A stretch of DNA of 44,029 nucleotides from Oceanobacillus polygoni (GCF_008304605.1 NZ_PIJY01000015.1:1-44029); one strand, 5' to 3'. Positions 32,932 to 42,250 are shown, counted from the stretch's first letter. Translations and numbers: made by a program. Notes: generated by a model from the sequence alone, not told the origin.

Positions 32932-33798
32932 TTAGGATTGAATGATTAATTTAATTTTATTACCGGACGGATCTTCCGTCATATAATCGTCCATTTCTTT
33001 GGTCACGATAGCTCCGACCCGCTCCAATTGATCAATTGTTTTCTTTCTAGTAGATTCGTCTGGGAATACAAGTGTATACCAATTAAGTCCGATACTGTTC
33101 GCTGTTGGTCTAGGAGCACCTACTCCACTCCACACATTGACAGCAACGTGATGATGATAGCCGTTATGCGATGTGAATAACGCACCAGGATATTTCGTAA
33201 CAATATCAAATCCTAATCCATCAATGTAGAATTTCTCTGCCGCATCTAAATCGTCAACATGTAAATGAACATGCCCCATAAGGGTATCAGCAGGCATTCC
33301 CTCCCATTCTCCTTTTTGCTCGGCTAAAACCCCTTCTGCATCCAGTGGGTCTGTCCGCATCGTAACCTGACTATTTGTCCAATCCCACACTGAAGATGGC
33401 CGATCATGCGCAATTTCAATACCATTCCCATCTGGGTCTGAAAAATATAATGCTTCACTAACTACATGATCAGAAGCTCCAAACCCGAGCCTGTCTGCTA
33501 AGCCTGTTTGAATAAAATGCTTTAGAAATGCAGCAAGATCAGCACGACTTGGTAACAGAATAGCAAAATGATATAAGCCAGTCGTTCTTTGTTGTTTCGG
33601 AGTCACATCTTTAGGCTGTTCTAATGTGAGTAGCGGACGTTTACCATCAACTGTTAATACTGCTTTCCGTTCCGATTGTTTTAACACTTGGAATCCCATA
33701 ATACCCTTATAAAATAATAAGGAATTTGATAGGTCACGTACATTTATATTAACCTCTCCAACATGAATCGTAGGCGCTTCAAAAAATTTCTTTTCCAT
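32932..33798 (-). CDS. Glyoxalase/extradiol ring-cleavage dioxygenase (CatE/MhqE type)
   Basis: 288-aa vicinal-oxygen-chelate protein with two repeated modules (IHVGEVNINVRDLSNSLLFYKGIMGF and GHVHLHVDDLDAAEKFYIDGLGFDIV). Metal ligands are of the H...H...E type, for example GHVHLH and the Glu in NGIEIAH/YMTEDPSGN. Resembles B. subtilis CatE (catechol 2,3-dioxygenase) and the MhqA/E/O enzymes. Its position beside mhqR-mhqD suggests quinone/catechol detoxification. AAAGGTGG precedes the ATG. An imperfect AT-rich dyad (33831-33853) upstream might be a weak MhqR site. Confidence 0.85.
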   Translation of the reverse strand: MEKKFFEAPTIHVGEVNINVRDLSNSLLFYKGIMGFQVLKQSERKAVLTVDGKRPLLTLEQPKDVTPKQQRTTGLYHFAILLPSRADLAAFLKHFIQTGLADRLGFGASDHVVSEALYFSDPDGNGIEIAHDRPSSVWDWTNSQVTMRTDPLDAEGVLAEQKGEWEGMPADTLMGHVHLHVDDLDAAEKFYIDGLGFDIVTKYPGALFTSHNGYHHHVAVNVWSGVGAPRPTANSIGLNWYTLVFPDESTRKKTIDQLERVGAIVTKEMDDYMTEDPSGNKIKLIIQS

Positions 33799-34001
33799 TC
33801 AATTTACCACCTTTTAATTAGGTCTCCGATGTAATAAATTATAACTTAATTACTTTATGTATTATCTTACCCGTCAAGTTAGACTGAATAATTACTAGAA
33901 GTTTAATTTTCATGGAATTAAATTATCCTTATTTTATTAACTTTAGTACAATCGAATTAAACATTTTATTCGTAACTATTAAATGATTGAAGGGAACACA
34001 A

Positions 34002-34733
34002 ATGACATCAAGCGATCCTGTAGCAATAAAATTTAAAAATGTAAATTACTCCGACGGCAAGCTACCTATTTTAAAAAATATTAATGGCTTTTTTCCGAAA
34101 GCAAAAATCACAACAATCGTCGGTCCTTCGGGAGCTGGAAAAACAACGTTATTCCGACTATGTAATGGCTTAATTTCTCCCAGTTCAGGAGAAACTATAG
34201 TGAATGAAAGAGATATTAATTACTATGAACCAACACAATTAAGAAGAACCTTTGGACTCGCACTACAACGTGCAACAATGCTTCGCGGCAATGTTTTTAA
34301 AAACCTTTCCATGCCACGAATATTGCAGGATAAGAGGTTACATAAAAACGAGGCAAAGGAATTATTAAATGATGTAGGATTAGATCCGAATATACTAGAA
34401 CGAAATGTAAAGGATCTATCAGGTGGACAAAGGCAAAAAGTATCGATTGCGAGAACTTTAGTAAACAAGCCAAACATCTTATTACTTGATGAAATCACAT
34501 CCTCACTGGATCAGGTTTCCCAACTGGATATCGAAACGCTTATTAAACAACTTAACGAGAAGTATAAAGTAACCATCATTTGGATTACACATAATTTACA
34601 GCAAGCACGATCTGTAGGTGACTACACGTGGGTGATGATGGACGGGCAACTAGTTGAATCTGGAGAAATCAGTTTACTTCATCATCCACAGCACGCTAAA
34701 GTGAAACGTTTTATTAAGGGGGAAGTCGAATGA
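34002..34733 (+). CDS. fetA: ABC transporter ATP-binding protein, FetA-like iron exporter
   Basis: About 243-aa ATPase: Walker A GPSGAGKTT, signature LSGGQRQKVSIAR, Walker B ILLLDEITSSLD (Ile replacing Pro of DEPTS), H-loop ITHNLQQA. Together with the downstream UPF0014 permease it forms the FetAB/YbbLM pair, linked in E. coli to iron export under oxidative stress. ATG at 34002 with AAGGG 7 nt upstream; the frame opens earlier at 33987. It overlaps fetB by 4 bp. Confidence 0.86.
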   Translation: MTSSDPVAIKFKNVNYSDGKLPILKNINGFFPKAKITTIVGPSGAGKTTLFRLCNGLISPSSGETIVNERDINYYEPTQLRRTFGLALQRATMLRGNVFKNLSMPRILQDKRLHKNEAKELLNDVGLDPNILERNVKDLSGGQRQKVSIARTLVNKPNILLLDEITSSLDQVSQLDIETLIKQLNEKYKVTIIWITHNLQQARSVGDYTWVMMDGQLVESGEISLLHHPQHAKVKRFIKGEVE

Positions 34734-35485
34734 GCTTTCTCACGTTAACTTTATCCCTTATTTTCGTGTTGATCCCTATCGTTTTATCTAAAACTTTGAA
34801 ACTAGGGTTGGAAAAAGATACGATTATCGCGACAATTCGCTCGATTATTCAATTGCTCGCAGTTGGATATCTCCTTACATTCGTTTTTGATTCAGATAAT
34901 TTTTTCTATCTTGTATGTATGATAATCCTAATGATTGGAGCTGCTACACAAAATGCTCGGAAAAAAGGAGCTGCTATTCAAGGAATAACATGGAAGCTAA
35001 TCGTTACGTTTATCTTTGTTGAAGGACTAACACAAGGAATTTTACTCGGTCTACAAATCACACCGCCAGCGGCTCAATATATTATTCCAATTAGCGGCAT
35101 GCTTATTGGAAATTCAATGGTTCTTTCTATCCTATTTCTGAATCGATTTACTTCCGAAGTGGAAACACGACAAGAAGAAACCGAATTAATTCTATCTCTT
35201 GGCGGAACACCGAAACAAGCGATTCATATGCCTTTAATCCACTCCATTAAAGCTAGCTTAATTCCGACCATTGAAAGCCAGAAAACAATTGGGCTCGTGC
35301 AATTACCAGGAATGATGAGCGGGCAAATTATCGCAGGCGCAGATCCTGCACAAGCTGTGCAATTTCAATTGTTAATTTTGTTCCTACTTTTAACAACTGC
35401 AGCAGTTACTAGCATTATGCTTGGGCTTTTATCCTACCCAACGTTGTTTAATAAGCAAATGCAGATGTTAAAGATCAGAGAGTGA
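34730..35485 (+). CDS. fetB: FetB/YbbM family permease (UPF0014)
   Basis: 251-aa membrane protein with about seven helices. Family segments: TIRSIIQLLAVGYLLTFVF, MLIGNSMVLSILFLNRF, LSLGGTPKQAI and QLPGMMSGQIIAGADPAQAVQFQ. Membrane partner of FetA, start overlapping its stop. Possible metal (iron) exporter. Confidence 0.88.
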   Translation: MSFLTLTLSLIFVLIPIVLSKTLKLGLEKDTIIATIRSIIQLLAVGYLLTFVFDSDNFFYLVCMIILMIGAATQNARKKGAAIQGITWKLIVTFIFVEGLTQGILLGLQITPPAAQYIIPISGMLIGNSMVLSILFLNRFTSEVETRQEETELILSLGGTPKQAIHMPLIHSIKASLIPTIESQKTIGLVQLPGMMSGQIIAGADPAQAVQFQLLILFLLLTTAAVTSIMLGLLSYPTLFNKQMQMLKIRE

Positions 35486-35541
35486 AACTGATAAATGTTC
35501 TATTCGGTTGAAAAGAGCGGATTATTACCTAGCATACAAAT

Positions 35542-35567
35542 GGGGGTGCCCCAAAACGGACACCCCC
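35542..35567. terminator. GC-rich hairpin between fetB and nikE
   Basis: GGGGGTG/CACCCCC with a ~12-nt interior. Neither strand has a good T tract, so it may block convergent transcription or stabilise mRNA ends more than terminate. Confidence 0.5.
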
Positions 35568-35586
35568 ACGTCTAGCTCTCATTCTT

Positions 35587-36183
35587 TTATACTAGCTCAA
35601 TCACTCGGTCACAAAGTCTTTCAATCAGCTTTGCTTCATGACTTATGACAACAATACCCATATTTCGTTTCCTAGAAATCTCCAGAACGGCATGCCAGAT
35701 CTGTGCTTGAGTAATGGCATCGAGCATCGTTGTCATCTCATCCGCGATCAGAAAGCGTGTTTCCGGTCCTAATGCTCTTAGGACACAAAATCGTTGCAGC
35801 TCTCCACCAGATAGTTCTCCCGGCCAGCGTGTTAGCCATTCACGTTCAATACCAAATGTATCTAATAAGGCTTGATCCGGCTTCCAGCCTTCATGTAAGC
35901 TCTTATGCATCTTCCAACGTGGATTGATTGCTTTTTCTGGATGCTGGAATACGAGTTGGACTGGATAGTATCCCTTATTCTGTACCGAAAATCCATCCAA
36001 AGTGACCGTCCCTTCAATTGGCTCCTCAAAGCCCGCCAAAATACGAGCAAAGGTTGTTTTCCCTTGTCCACTTGGTCCAACAATACCTACAATTTCGCCA
36101 GGCTTTACGGTTAGGTTAACGCCACGAAATAACCAAGCTCCATTTCCATAACGAAATCCAATATCCCTTGCTTCAAGTTGCAT
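35587..36183 (-). CDS. nikE: Nickel/oligopeptide-type ABC transporter ATP-binding protein (NikE position)
   Basis: 198-aa ATPase: Walker A GPSGQGKTT, signature LSGGELQRFCVLRAL, Walker B FLIADEMTTMLD. Shorter than the usual ~260 aa of NikE/OppF because it lacks the C-terminal extension, but the ATPase core is complete. Last gene of the nik operon, overlapping nikD by 11 bp. Confidence 0.82.
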   Translation of the reverse strand: MQLEARDIGFRYGNGAWLFRGVNLTVKPGEIVGIVGPSGQGKTTFARILAGFEEPIEGTVTLDGFSVQNKGYYPVQLVFQHPEKAINPRWKMHKSLHEGWKPDQALLDTFGIEREWLTRWPGELSGGELQRFCVLRALGPETRFLIADEMTTMLDAITQAQIWHAVLEISRKRNMGIVVISHEAKLIERLCDRVIELV

Positions 36184-37096
36184 GAATACACCTCACTGTA
36201 CCATCTCTTAGTTCTCTCATCTCCGGTCGCCCTTTTCTGCAATCGGATGTTGCCCAAGGACAGCGCGGTTCAAATAAACATCCCGGGGGCAACGCACTTG
36301 AATGAGGTTGAGAACCTTTAATCGGGATAAAATCATTTTGGGGTAAAGCTCTCCATAAAGCTTTACTATACGGATGCCGTAATGCCTCTCCTTTTCCAGT
36401 AAAGTCCGTTACTGGCGCAATCTCCACCGTCGTTCCAGCATAGAAGACAGCAATCTCATCGGCAATGGATAGAGCAGAATCAATGTCATGGGTAATCAAC
36501 ATGACAGCACAACCACTATCTGCCAACTCTCGGAAATTTCCGAGTGCTTCTTTCATTACAGTAGGATCAAGACCAGGCGTAGGTTCATCGGCAATAATTA
36601 CTTTAGCACCACTGACAATAGCTGTAGATAGCAACGTTCGCCTCGCCATCCCGCCGGAGAGCTCGAATGGATACATCCCTTCCACTTCTGGTTTTAGATG
36701 ATAGCGTTCGAACACATTCTTTTGCGCTTCTTTCGGATCTCCAGTTCTTACCGACGTACGAACTTGTTTACCCACTTTCATCAGTGGATCTAAATAGTTT
36801 ACCGATTGCGGAACGAGGGCAATTTCTTTCCCTCTTAATGCGATTTTCCGAGCATGTGTGAGCTCTTCTCCCACATATGTCATCGATCCACTGACTTTTG
36901 CATTCGTCGGAAGCACGCCTAAGATCGCATGCGCGAGCAGACTTTTTCCCGAACCACTCGCACCGACAACCGCAAGTATTTTCCCTGCTTCAAGCGTAAC
37001 ATTCAAATCTGAAATAACCTGGTGACTCTTCTGTTTAAATCCAGTTGTATATTGCGTAAAGGCAACAGATAAATTTTTCACTTCAAGAATAGGCAT
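36173..37096 (-). CDS. nikD: Nickel/oligopeptide-type ABC transporter ATP-binding protein (NikD position)
   Basis: 307-aa ATPase: Walker A GASGSGKSLL, signature LSGGMARRTLLSTAI, Walker B VIIADEPTPGLD. It has the typical C-terminal oligopeptide/nickel extension with a four-Cys pattern (PPGCLFEPRCPWATSDC...RCIHA) that may bind an iron-sulfur cluster. AAGGAGG 6 nt before the ATG; 40 bp after nikC. Confidence 0.87.
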   Translation of the reverse strand: MPILEVKNLSVAFTQYTTGFKQKSHQVISDLNVTLEAGKILAVVGASGSGKSLLAHAILGVLPTNAKVSGSMTYVGEELTHARKIALRGKEIALVPQSVNYLDPLMKVGKQVRTSVRTGDPKEAQKNVFERYHLKPEVEGMYPFELSGGMARRTLLSTAIVSGAKVIIADEPTPGLDPTVMKEALGNFRELADSGCAVMLITHDIDSALSIADEIAVFYAGTTVEIAPVTDFTGKGEALRHPYSKALWRALPQNDFIPIKGSQPHSSALPPGCLFEPRCPWATSDCRKGRPEMRELRDGTVRCIHAT

Positions 37097-37136
37097 GTGT
37101 TACCTCCTTTTCATATGGAAATAGCACATTTTACGT

Positions 37137-37991
37137 TCATTCATGTGCTCGTGTAGGATCAATGAGCGTTCGGAGGTATTCTCCAATTTGGTCAAATGTC
37201 CTTACAACAATTAACAAACAAAGCCCCGGGAAGAATGCAAGCCACCACATACCGGAAGATAAGTACTTCATCGATTCAGACAAAATAATTCCAATTGCCG
37301 GCTCATGCGGTGAAAGTCCTAATCCTAAAAATGTAACAGCTGCTTCATGTAAGATGACATGCGGAAACAGTAACATAAAGCCAATTAAAATTTGCGGGCT
37401 TATATGTGGTAAAATGTGATGCAATGCAATCCACCAACGAGGTTTCCCCATTTGTTTCGACATTTGAACATATTCCGCTGAACGAACTTGCAGCACCTCT
37501 GCTCGAACAACGCGAGCAAGGCTCGGCCAATGTGTAAGCATCAGTCCAATCACAATCCCTTTAAATCCTCCACCTAATGTAAAAGCAATTAAAATCAGCG
37601 TTACAAGATGTGGAACACTCAAGAAAAGATCAATGATCCAGGAAATAACGCGATCAGCCACTCTCCCCATTGATGCAGCAGTCATTCCAAGAACTAGAGC
37701 GATCAGCGCACTTCCTGTCGCCCCAAGCAATCCAACACCGATACTAAGTGAAAGGCCCATGATTGTTCGGGTAAACATATCTCGCCCAAGCCAATCTGTA
37801 CCAAATAAATGATCAAATGATGGAGGAACGTTTCGCTCATTAAGATTGGTCGCTATCCTTCCCTCATCCAAGAATAATCCACCTAATACGACACTTAGTA
37901 AAAATAGAAGTGCAATAACAATTGTAAGCAACATCCGTCTCCTCTGATTTAGGAGTGGCTGTTTATTTTTTTCTTCTGGAGTAGAAAGCAT
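37137..37991 (-). CDS. nikC: Nickel ABC transporter permease (NikC position)
   Basis: 284-aa permease of the DppC/NikC type, five to six transmembrane helices, with the cytoplasmic EAA-like loop (RAEVLQVRSAEYVQMSKQMG). The start overlaps the nikB end by 29 bp, with GGAGG 8 nt upstream. Confidence 0.87.
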   Translation of the reverse strand: MLSTPEEKNKQPLLNQRRRMLLTIVIALLFLLSVVLGGLFLDEGRIATNLNERNVPPSFDHLFGTDWLGRDMFTRTIMGLSLSIGVGLLGATGSALIALVLGMTAASMGRVADRVISWIIDLFLSVPHLVTLILIAFTLGGGFKGIVIGLMLTHWPSLARVVRAEVLQVRSAEYVQMSKQMGKPRWWIALHHILPHISPQILIGFMLLFPHVILHEAAVTFLGLGLSPHEPAIGIILSESMKYLSSGMWWLAFFPGLCLLIVVRTFDQIGEYLRTLIDPTRAHE

Positions 37992-38976
37992 AATGTTCTC
38001 CTCCTCTCATCCTTGGGTCGAGCACCTTATAAATCAGGTCTGCTATTAAATTCCCAATAAAAACAAATAACGTACTAAAAATAACAATCCCTAATAAAAG
38101 CGGAACATCTCCTCTTACGCCAGCTTCAACAGTCGCTTGACCTAAACCCGGGTAAGAAAAAACCTGCTCAGCTAGTACAGCTCCACCAAATAACTCGCTA
38201 AACGCTGCGAATTGTAAGGTGATTGCCGGTAAAGCAACATTGCGTAATCCATGTCTCCAAAAAAGCACAAAGCCACGTTCACCTCTCGCACGGGCAAATA
38301 AAACATATTCACTCTGAAGCACATCGATCATTTTTTGGCGTGTATGGAGTGCTACATTAGCCACACCAAGAATACTCAATGTGATTGCCGGTAGAATGAG
38401 ATGTTTGATTCGGTCGAGTAATGTAACGTCCTCTGCAAGTACACCAGCAGGAACTCCCATACCGACCGGAAACCATTTCAACCACACCGCAAAAACAATC
38501 AACACAAGTAACCCCATCCAAAATGTCGGTGTGGAGGCCAATGTATAACAATATCCTTTTATGATGCGGTCAATCCAAGTACCTTTTTTCATTGCGGCAA
38601 CAACACCGAGAATAAACCCAATAATCCCAGATAATGCCCATGCTGTTAGCATCAGCGCAAGGGAATTGACAAAACGTTCGCCAATAATATCAGCAACTGG
38701 ACGACGGTAAATCATCGACGTACCTAAGTCACCGGAAAGGATGGCAGATCCCCAGTTTAAAAATTGCACACCAACTGGCTGGTCAAGCCCCCAATACGCA
38801 GCTATCTTTGCACGCTGTTCCGGGCCTACATTTAACATATCCGCCCCAATATAAGCTTGAATAGGATCAATTGGGGAATTTTTAATTAATAGGAAGGAGA
38901 TAAAACAAATGGCTACTAATAATGTAGCCATTCGTATCCCTTTCATTAGAAGAAAAAATCCTAGCTTCTTAATCAT
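37963..38976 (-). CDS. nikB: Nickel ABC transporter permease (NikB position)
   Basis: About 337 aa, permease of the DppB/NikB type with six helices and the EAA loop (RQKMIDVLQSEYVLFARARGERG). The frame is open into nikA, but the ATG at 38976 with AAAGG about 10 nt upstream, 13 bp after the nikA stop, is the sensible start. Confidence 0.87.
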   Translation of the reverse strand: MIKKLGFFLLMKGIRMATLLVAICFISFLLIKNSPIDPIQAYIGADMLNVGPEQRAKIAAYWGLDQPVGVQFLNWGSAILSGDLGTSMIYRRPVADIIGERFVNSLALMLTAWALSGIIGFILGVVAAMKKGTWIDRIIKGYCYTLASTPTFWMGLLVLIVFAVWLKWFPVGMGVPAGVLAEDVTLLDRIKHLILPAITLSILGVANVALHTRQKMIDVLQSEYVLFARARGERGFVLFWRHGLRNVALPAITLQFAAFSELFGGAVLAEQVFSYPGLGQATVEAGVRGDVPLLLGIVIFSTLFVFIGNLIADLIYKVLDPRMRGGEHYAFYSRRKK

Positions 38977-38989
38977 TTTGAACACACCT

Positions 38990-40615
38990 TTAGTTACTCC
39001 ATTTCCAATCAACGATATTATCTGTTGCCGGCCAGCCATGACCGTGGACATGAATGCGTTGCTCACCGATATCCAAATTATCCTTTACAAGGTACAGGTG
39101 ATCAATATTTACTAACCAAGCCCACGCAGCATCACCTTGTGCACTTAAGCCGGTTTCGCCATCCCATTGAGCTTTTTTCCAAAATTCGATAGCCTCTTCT
39201 TCACTAGAAGCTGCAAGAGCTTGTTCAAAATAGGCATCAACGGTTTCATTCTCGTAATAGCCCGTATTGTAATAATCAACTCCAGCATTATCACTACCAT
39301 AAATATTATACATCTCATGCGGATCATGACTGCCCCAACCTAGCAATACAGCACTTGAATACATATGTTGACCAATAACATCCCAGCTTCCGCCCTCAAC
39401 ATTTATTTTAATTCCAAGTGGCTCCACCATATCCGCAGCAGATATTGCAAGTGATTGACGTATCGCATCACTTGCTAAGTAATAAAGTGAGAATTCGGCT
39501 TTCAAGCCGTCCTTTTCTAAAATCCCGTCACCATCTGTATCTTCCCATCCAGCTTCTTCTAAAAGTTCACGTGCACGATCCATATCAGCATCCTCAACTA
39601 CCGTATCCGGATTCCACCATGGAAGCCCATCAACGGATGTATATGCAGGTGTACCATATCCTTCAAGCACACCATCTACTAAAGCTTGACGATCAACAGC
39701 AATATTGATCGCCTGACGAATTGCCGCGTCAGCTGTCACATCATTACCGATTGGTAAACCGTCTTCCGTAACTTTTCCTGACTCTGCAAATGGAAAGACA
39801 ATTCCACGGTTATCAACCGTCTCTATTGCTTCAAGTTTCATACCAGGTACCTCTTGGTTACTAAATGCAGCTGGTATATACGCCATATCCACCTCACCTG
39901 CTTGAGCAGCAGCAAAGGAAGCGTCCTCACTTAAGAATAAAAATGTAATCCTTTTAAAATGAGGTTCCGTATCGTAATATTCCGGATTCGCCTCTACAAT
40001 CAATTGTTGCCCTTTATCCCACTGTACAAGCTGAAACGGACCAGATCCAATTGGATTTTCGGCATAGTCTTCTGTATAGGCATGCTTTGGTACAATCCCC
40101 GTTGCTACAAGAGCATTAACAAATGTTGATTGCGGTTGCTCTAAAGTGAATTTTACAGTGTATTCATCTACCGCTTCTACCTTGTCAATACTGTTAAGAT
40201 CTACTACAGATCCATTATCCATCGCCGTTTCAAATGTAAACACAACATCTTCAGCAGTTAAAGGTTCTCCATCTGAAAATGTCACATCATCACGTAATGT
40301 TACCGTCCAAACTTCACCATCTGCTTCATAGTCAGTAGCAAGATCATTGACAATTTGAAGATCATCATCTCTTTTTAAAAGCGTGCTTTGAAATAGCGGA
40401 GAGCCGTAGCGCCCCCAGCCTGTTGTTGGATCAAATCCGGTTTCCGGCTCTGATCCAAATGCTAATACAAGTTCATCTTTATTATTTTCTTCACTATCAT
40501 TTGTTGCATCATCTGCTTGATCGGAATCCGACTGTGTACAGCCTGCTAATAAAATAGCAAAAATAAGCACGGTCAATAAGCCGATTCCAACTATTTTTCT
40601 ATTCATTAACTTCAC
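38990..40615 (-). CDS. nikA: Nickel/peptide-type ABC transporter substrate-binding lipoprotein (NikA position)
   Basis: 541-aa extracellular solute-binding protein (SBP family 5). A lipoprotein signal ends LLAGC, giving membrane anchorage. Mature landmarks: FGSEPETGFDPTTGWGRYGSPLFQSTLL, TLRDDVTFSDGEPLTAEDVVFTFE and IGSGPFQLVQWDKGQ. The TGWGR...PLFQSTL opening is typical of NikA/CntA-type metal-chelate binding proteins. The adjoining nikR makes nickel (probably as a chelate) the best guess. First transporter gene after nikR. Confidence 0.85.
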   Translation of the reverse strand: MKLMNRKIVGIGLLTVLIFAILLAGCTQSDSDQADDATNDSEENNKDELVLAFGSEPETGFDPTTGWGRYGSPLFQSTLLKRDDDLQIVNDLATDYEADGEVWTVTLRDDVTFSDGEPLTAEDVVFTFETAMDNGSVVDLNSIDKVEAVDEYTVKFTLEQPQSTFVNALVATGIVPKHAYTEDYAENPIGSGPFQLVQWDKGQQLIVEANPEYYDTEPHFKRITFLFLSEDASFAAAQAGEVDMAYIPAAFSNQEVPGMKLEAIETVDNRGIVFPFAESGKVTEDGLPIGNDVTADAAIRQAINIAVDRQALVDGVLEGYGTPAYTSVDGLPWWNPDTVVEDADMDRARELLEEAGWEDTDGDGILEKDGLKAEFSLYYLASDAIRQSLAISAADMVEPLGIKINVEGGSWDVIGQHMYSSAVLLGWGSHDPHEMYNIYGSDNAGVDYYNTGYYENETVDAYFEQALAASSEEEAIEFWKKAQWDGETGLSAQGDAAWAWLVNIDHLYLVKDNLDIGEQRIHVHGHGWPATDNIVDWKWSN

Positions 40616-40645
40616 TCCATGTTCTATATATTTTTTAGTCCAAAA

Positions 40646-41065
40646 TTAGATTCGCTCTACAGGAGCCAATGTAAACTTACCGTAATCTACACCCTTTATA
40701 CTTGTTAGCTGATAACTTAGCTGCTGGATGTCTTTAGCTTTTCCCTTTACGATAATTAACTCTAAACAGCTCGCTTGGTTCAGATGGAAATGTGTCGTAG
40801 CAAGGATATTGTCGTGCATACGATGTTGAATCTTTGTAAGCTCGTCTACTAGATTCCGTTGGTGATGGTTATAAAACAAAAGAACACTCCCAGCAACAAT
40901 TTGTTCATCCTGCTCCCAGGAGTGTTGCGTTAACGCATCTCGAACCAAATCTCGGACTGCTTCCGATCGGTTTTCATATCCTCGTTGTTTCACTAAATCA
41001 TCAAATTTCCGAAGCAAATGCCCTTCCATTGATATACTAAACCTTTTTAATTCTGAATCATCCAT
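40646..41065 (-). CDS. nikR: Nickel-responsive regulator NikR
   Basis: About 139 aa. N-terminal ribbon-helix-helix (LKRFSISMEGHLLRKFDDLVKQRGYENRSEAVRDLVRDAL) and C-terminal ACT-like metal domain. The nickel ligands are visible as H in IQHRMHDN and as HFH plus C in THFHLNQASCLE. AAGGAGG 5 nt upstream fixes the start at 41065. It is unusual as NikR is rare in Bacillaceae. Leads the nik operon, 30 bp before nikA, so it likely represses its own promoter when nickel is plentiful. Confidence 0.92.
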   Translation of the reverse strand: MDDSELKRFSISMEGHLLRKFDDLVKQRGYENRSEAVRDLVRDALTQHSWEQDEQIVAGSVLLFYNHHQRNLVDELTKIQHRMHDNILATTHFHLNQASCLELIIVKGKAKDIQQLSYQLTSIKGVDYGKFTLAPVERI

Positions 41066-41165
41066 GGTTTCCTCCTTGTCTGTTCGACTTTTCACAACGG
41101 CTATAAAAAGCGAACCTTAATTGTATCGACGCCATACTGCCTTTTCTACAAAGAACAGCATTGCG

Positions 41166-41213
41166 GTAACACGAATTAATATATATGTAACACTGAACTA
41201 TTGAAAAAAATCG
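41166..41213 (-). promoter_or_regulatory. nik operon promoter with GTAACAC repeats (putative NikR site)
   Basis: GTAACAC occurs twice on the plus strand, at 41166-41172 and 41187-41193, separated by 14 bp (21-bp period). The same heptamer is the half-site I recall for NikR operators (GTGTTAC-N13/14-GTAACAC in Desulfovibrio), but here both copies point the same way. They flank an AT-rich -10-like segment (TATATT). A TTCAAT -35-like hexamer lies near 41200-41205. Binding inferred. Confidence 0.5.
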
Positions 41214-41215
41214 CC

Positions 41216-41507
41216 TTATACGCAATTTAATAGCTACTCTAATTTATCATTTTGAAATTCCTTAGTCAATGTATACCAAATGTTTATTTGCCATTAAGTA
41301 GGATTCACTTTGAATCAGTAATACTAAATGAATGAATCGTAACAATTTCCTCGGAAAAGAATTAAAATTTCAACTTAAATCTTATCACTTTCGATTATAA
41401 AAATTAGCCTGGAACAAATCCCTTGTTTCCAGTGTTTCAATAAGGGCATTGTTGGTAACATTTAATTCTCACTTATAAGCGTAAAATCTCTTGATACTAC
41501 CCTTATT
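41216..41507. other. Gene-free AT-rich stretch between nik promoter and yhcV terminator
   Basis: No ORF with RBS. One imperfect hairpin (CTGGAACAA...TTGTTTCCAG near 41411-41435). Nothing else recognised. Confidence 0.4.
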
Positions 41508-41550
41508 AAAAAAACACATTAGCACAGACTAAGGTTTCGGTCTGTGCTAA
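41508..41550 (-). terminator. Terminator of yhcV
   Basis: TTAGCACAGAC pairs with GTCTGTGCTAA; on the minus strand a T7 run follows after five bases. Confidence 0.75.
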
Positions 41551-41583
41551 CAATTATTTTATGACGATAAAAGCAACTCCTTA

Positions 41584-42018
41584 CTACTGTTGAGGTGCGG
41601 AAGGAGTTGAAATGCTTTGTAATGCCTGTTCTGCCTCGTTTGCATATTGATTTTGTACTGCTACATCACCTAAGGCAACCATCCCTACGATTTGTTCATT
41701 TTCGACTACCGGTAATCGACGAATTTGTTGCTGAGCCATTAAATTTGCCGCTTGGTGAACATCCATGTCAGGTGTACCTTGTACGATTTGCTGCGCAGTC
41801 ATAACTTGAGATACTGGTGTTTGTGCATTTTCGCCTTGAGCTGTCGTTCGAAGGGTAATATCACGATCGGTTACAATTCCAACCATTTGGTCACTGTTAT
41901 TTATTACTGGAATAGCTCCGATATTATATTCACTCATTAATGCTGCAGCTTCCTGTACGCTCTGTGTTTCATTAACTGTAAGAACATTTGATGTCATGAT
42001 CTCTCTTAAGTGTGTCAT
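41584..42018 (-). CDS. yhcV: CBS-domain pair protein, YhcV-like
   Basis: 144 aa, two CBS repeats and nothing else: MTSNVLTVNETQSVQEAAALMSEYNIGAIPVI...GIVTDRDITLR and MTAQQIVQGTPDMDVHQAANLMAQQQIRRLPVV...GMVALGDVAV. CBS pairs bind adenosyl nucleotides. The protein matches B. subtilis YhcV closely, a general-stress protein. A short Gln/Pro-rich tail follows. Single gene. Confidence 0.87.
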   Translation of the reverse strand: MTHLREIMTSNVLTVNETQSVQEAAALMSEYNIGAIPVINNSDQMVGIVTDRDITLRTTAQGENAQTPVSQVMTAQQIVQGTPDMDVHQAANLMAQQQIRRLPVVENEQIVGMVALGDVAVQNQYANEAEQALQSISTPSAPQQ

Positions 42019-42208
42019 GAAATTACCTCCAAATATATTTTTTCCATTATAGGATGCGGAACATTGACTCTGTTATTAACGGTAAAATTTTCCTGGATAT
42101 AAGCTGCGCCGTTTGTATATCAATTTTCGAGTAAAATGTATCATAAAAATAAATCTTGCTTTTCACCGAAAACCATTTATAATATAGTAGTTTGATTATT
42201 TTCTCAAA

Positions 42209-42250
42209 CACGTGGTTCGTAACCATCCCACGTAAAAAAACTAAGGAGAG
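42209..42250 (+). promoter_or_regulatory. preQ1-I riboswitch upstream of queT
   Basis: The stem ACGTGG/CCACGT (42210-42215 with 42227-42232) with loop TTCGTAACCAT is followed by an A-rich linker (AAAAAAA) and CTAAGGAG (42241-42248). This is the class I preQ1 aptamer: loop plus A-tail, pseudoknotting onto CTAAGG. The last part is the ribosome binding site, so preQ1 binding would hide it and stop translation. Confidence 0.9.
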
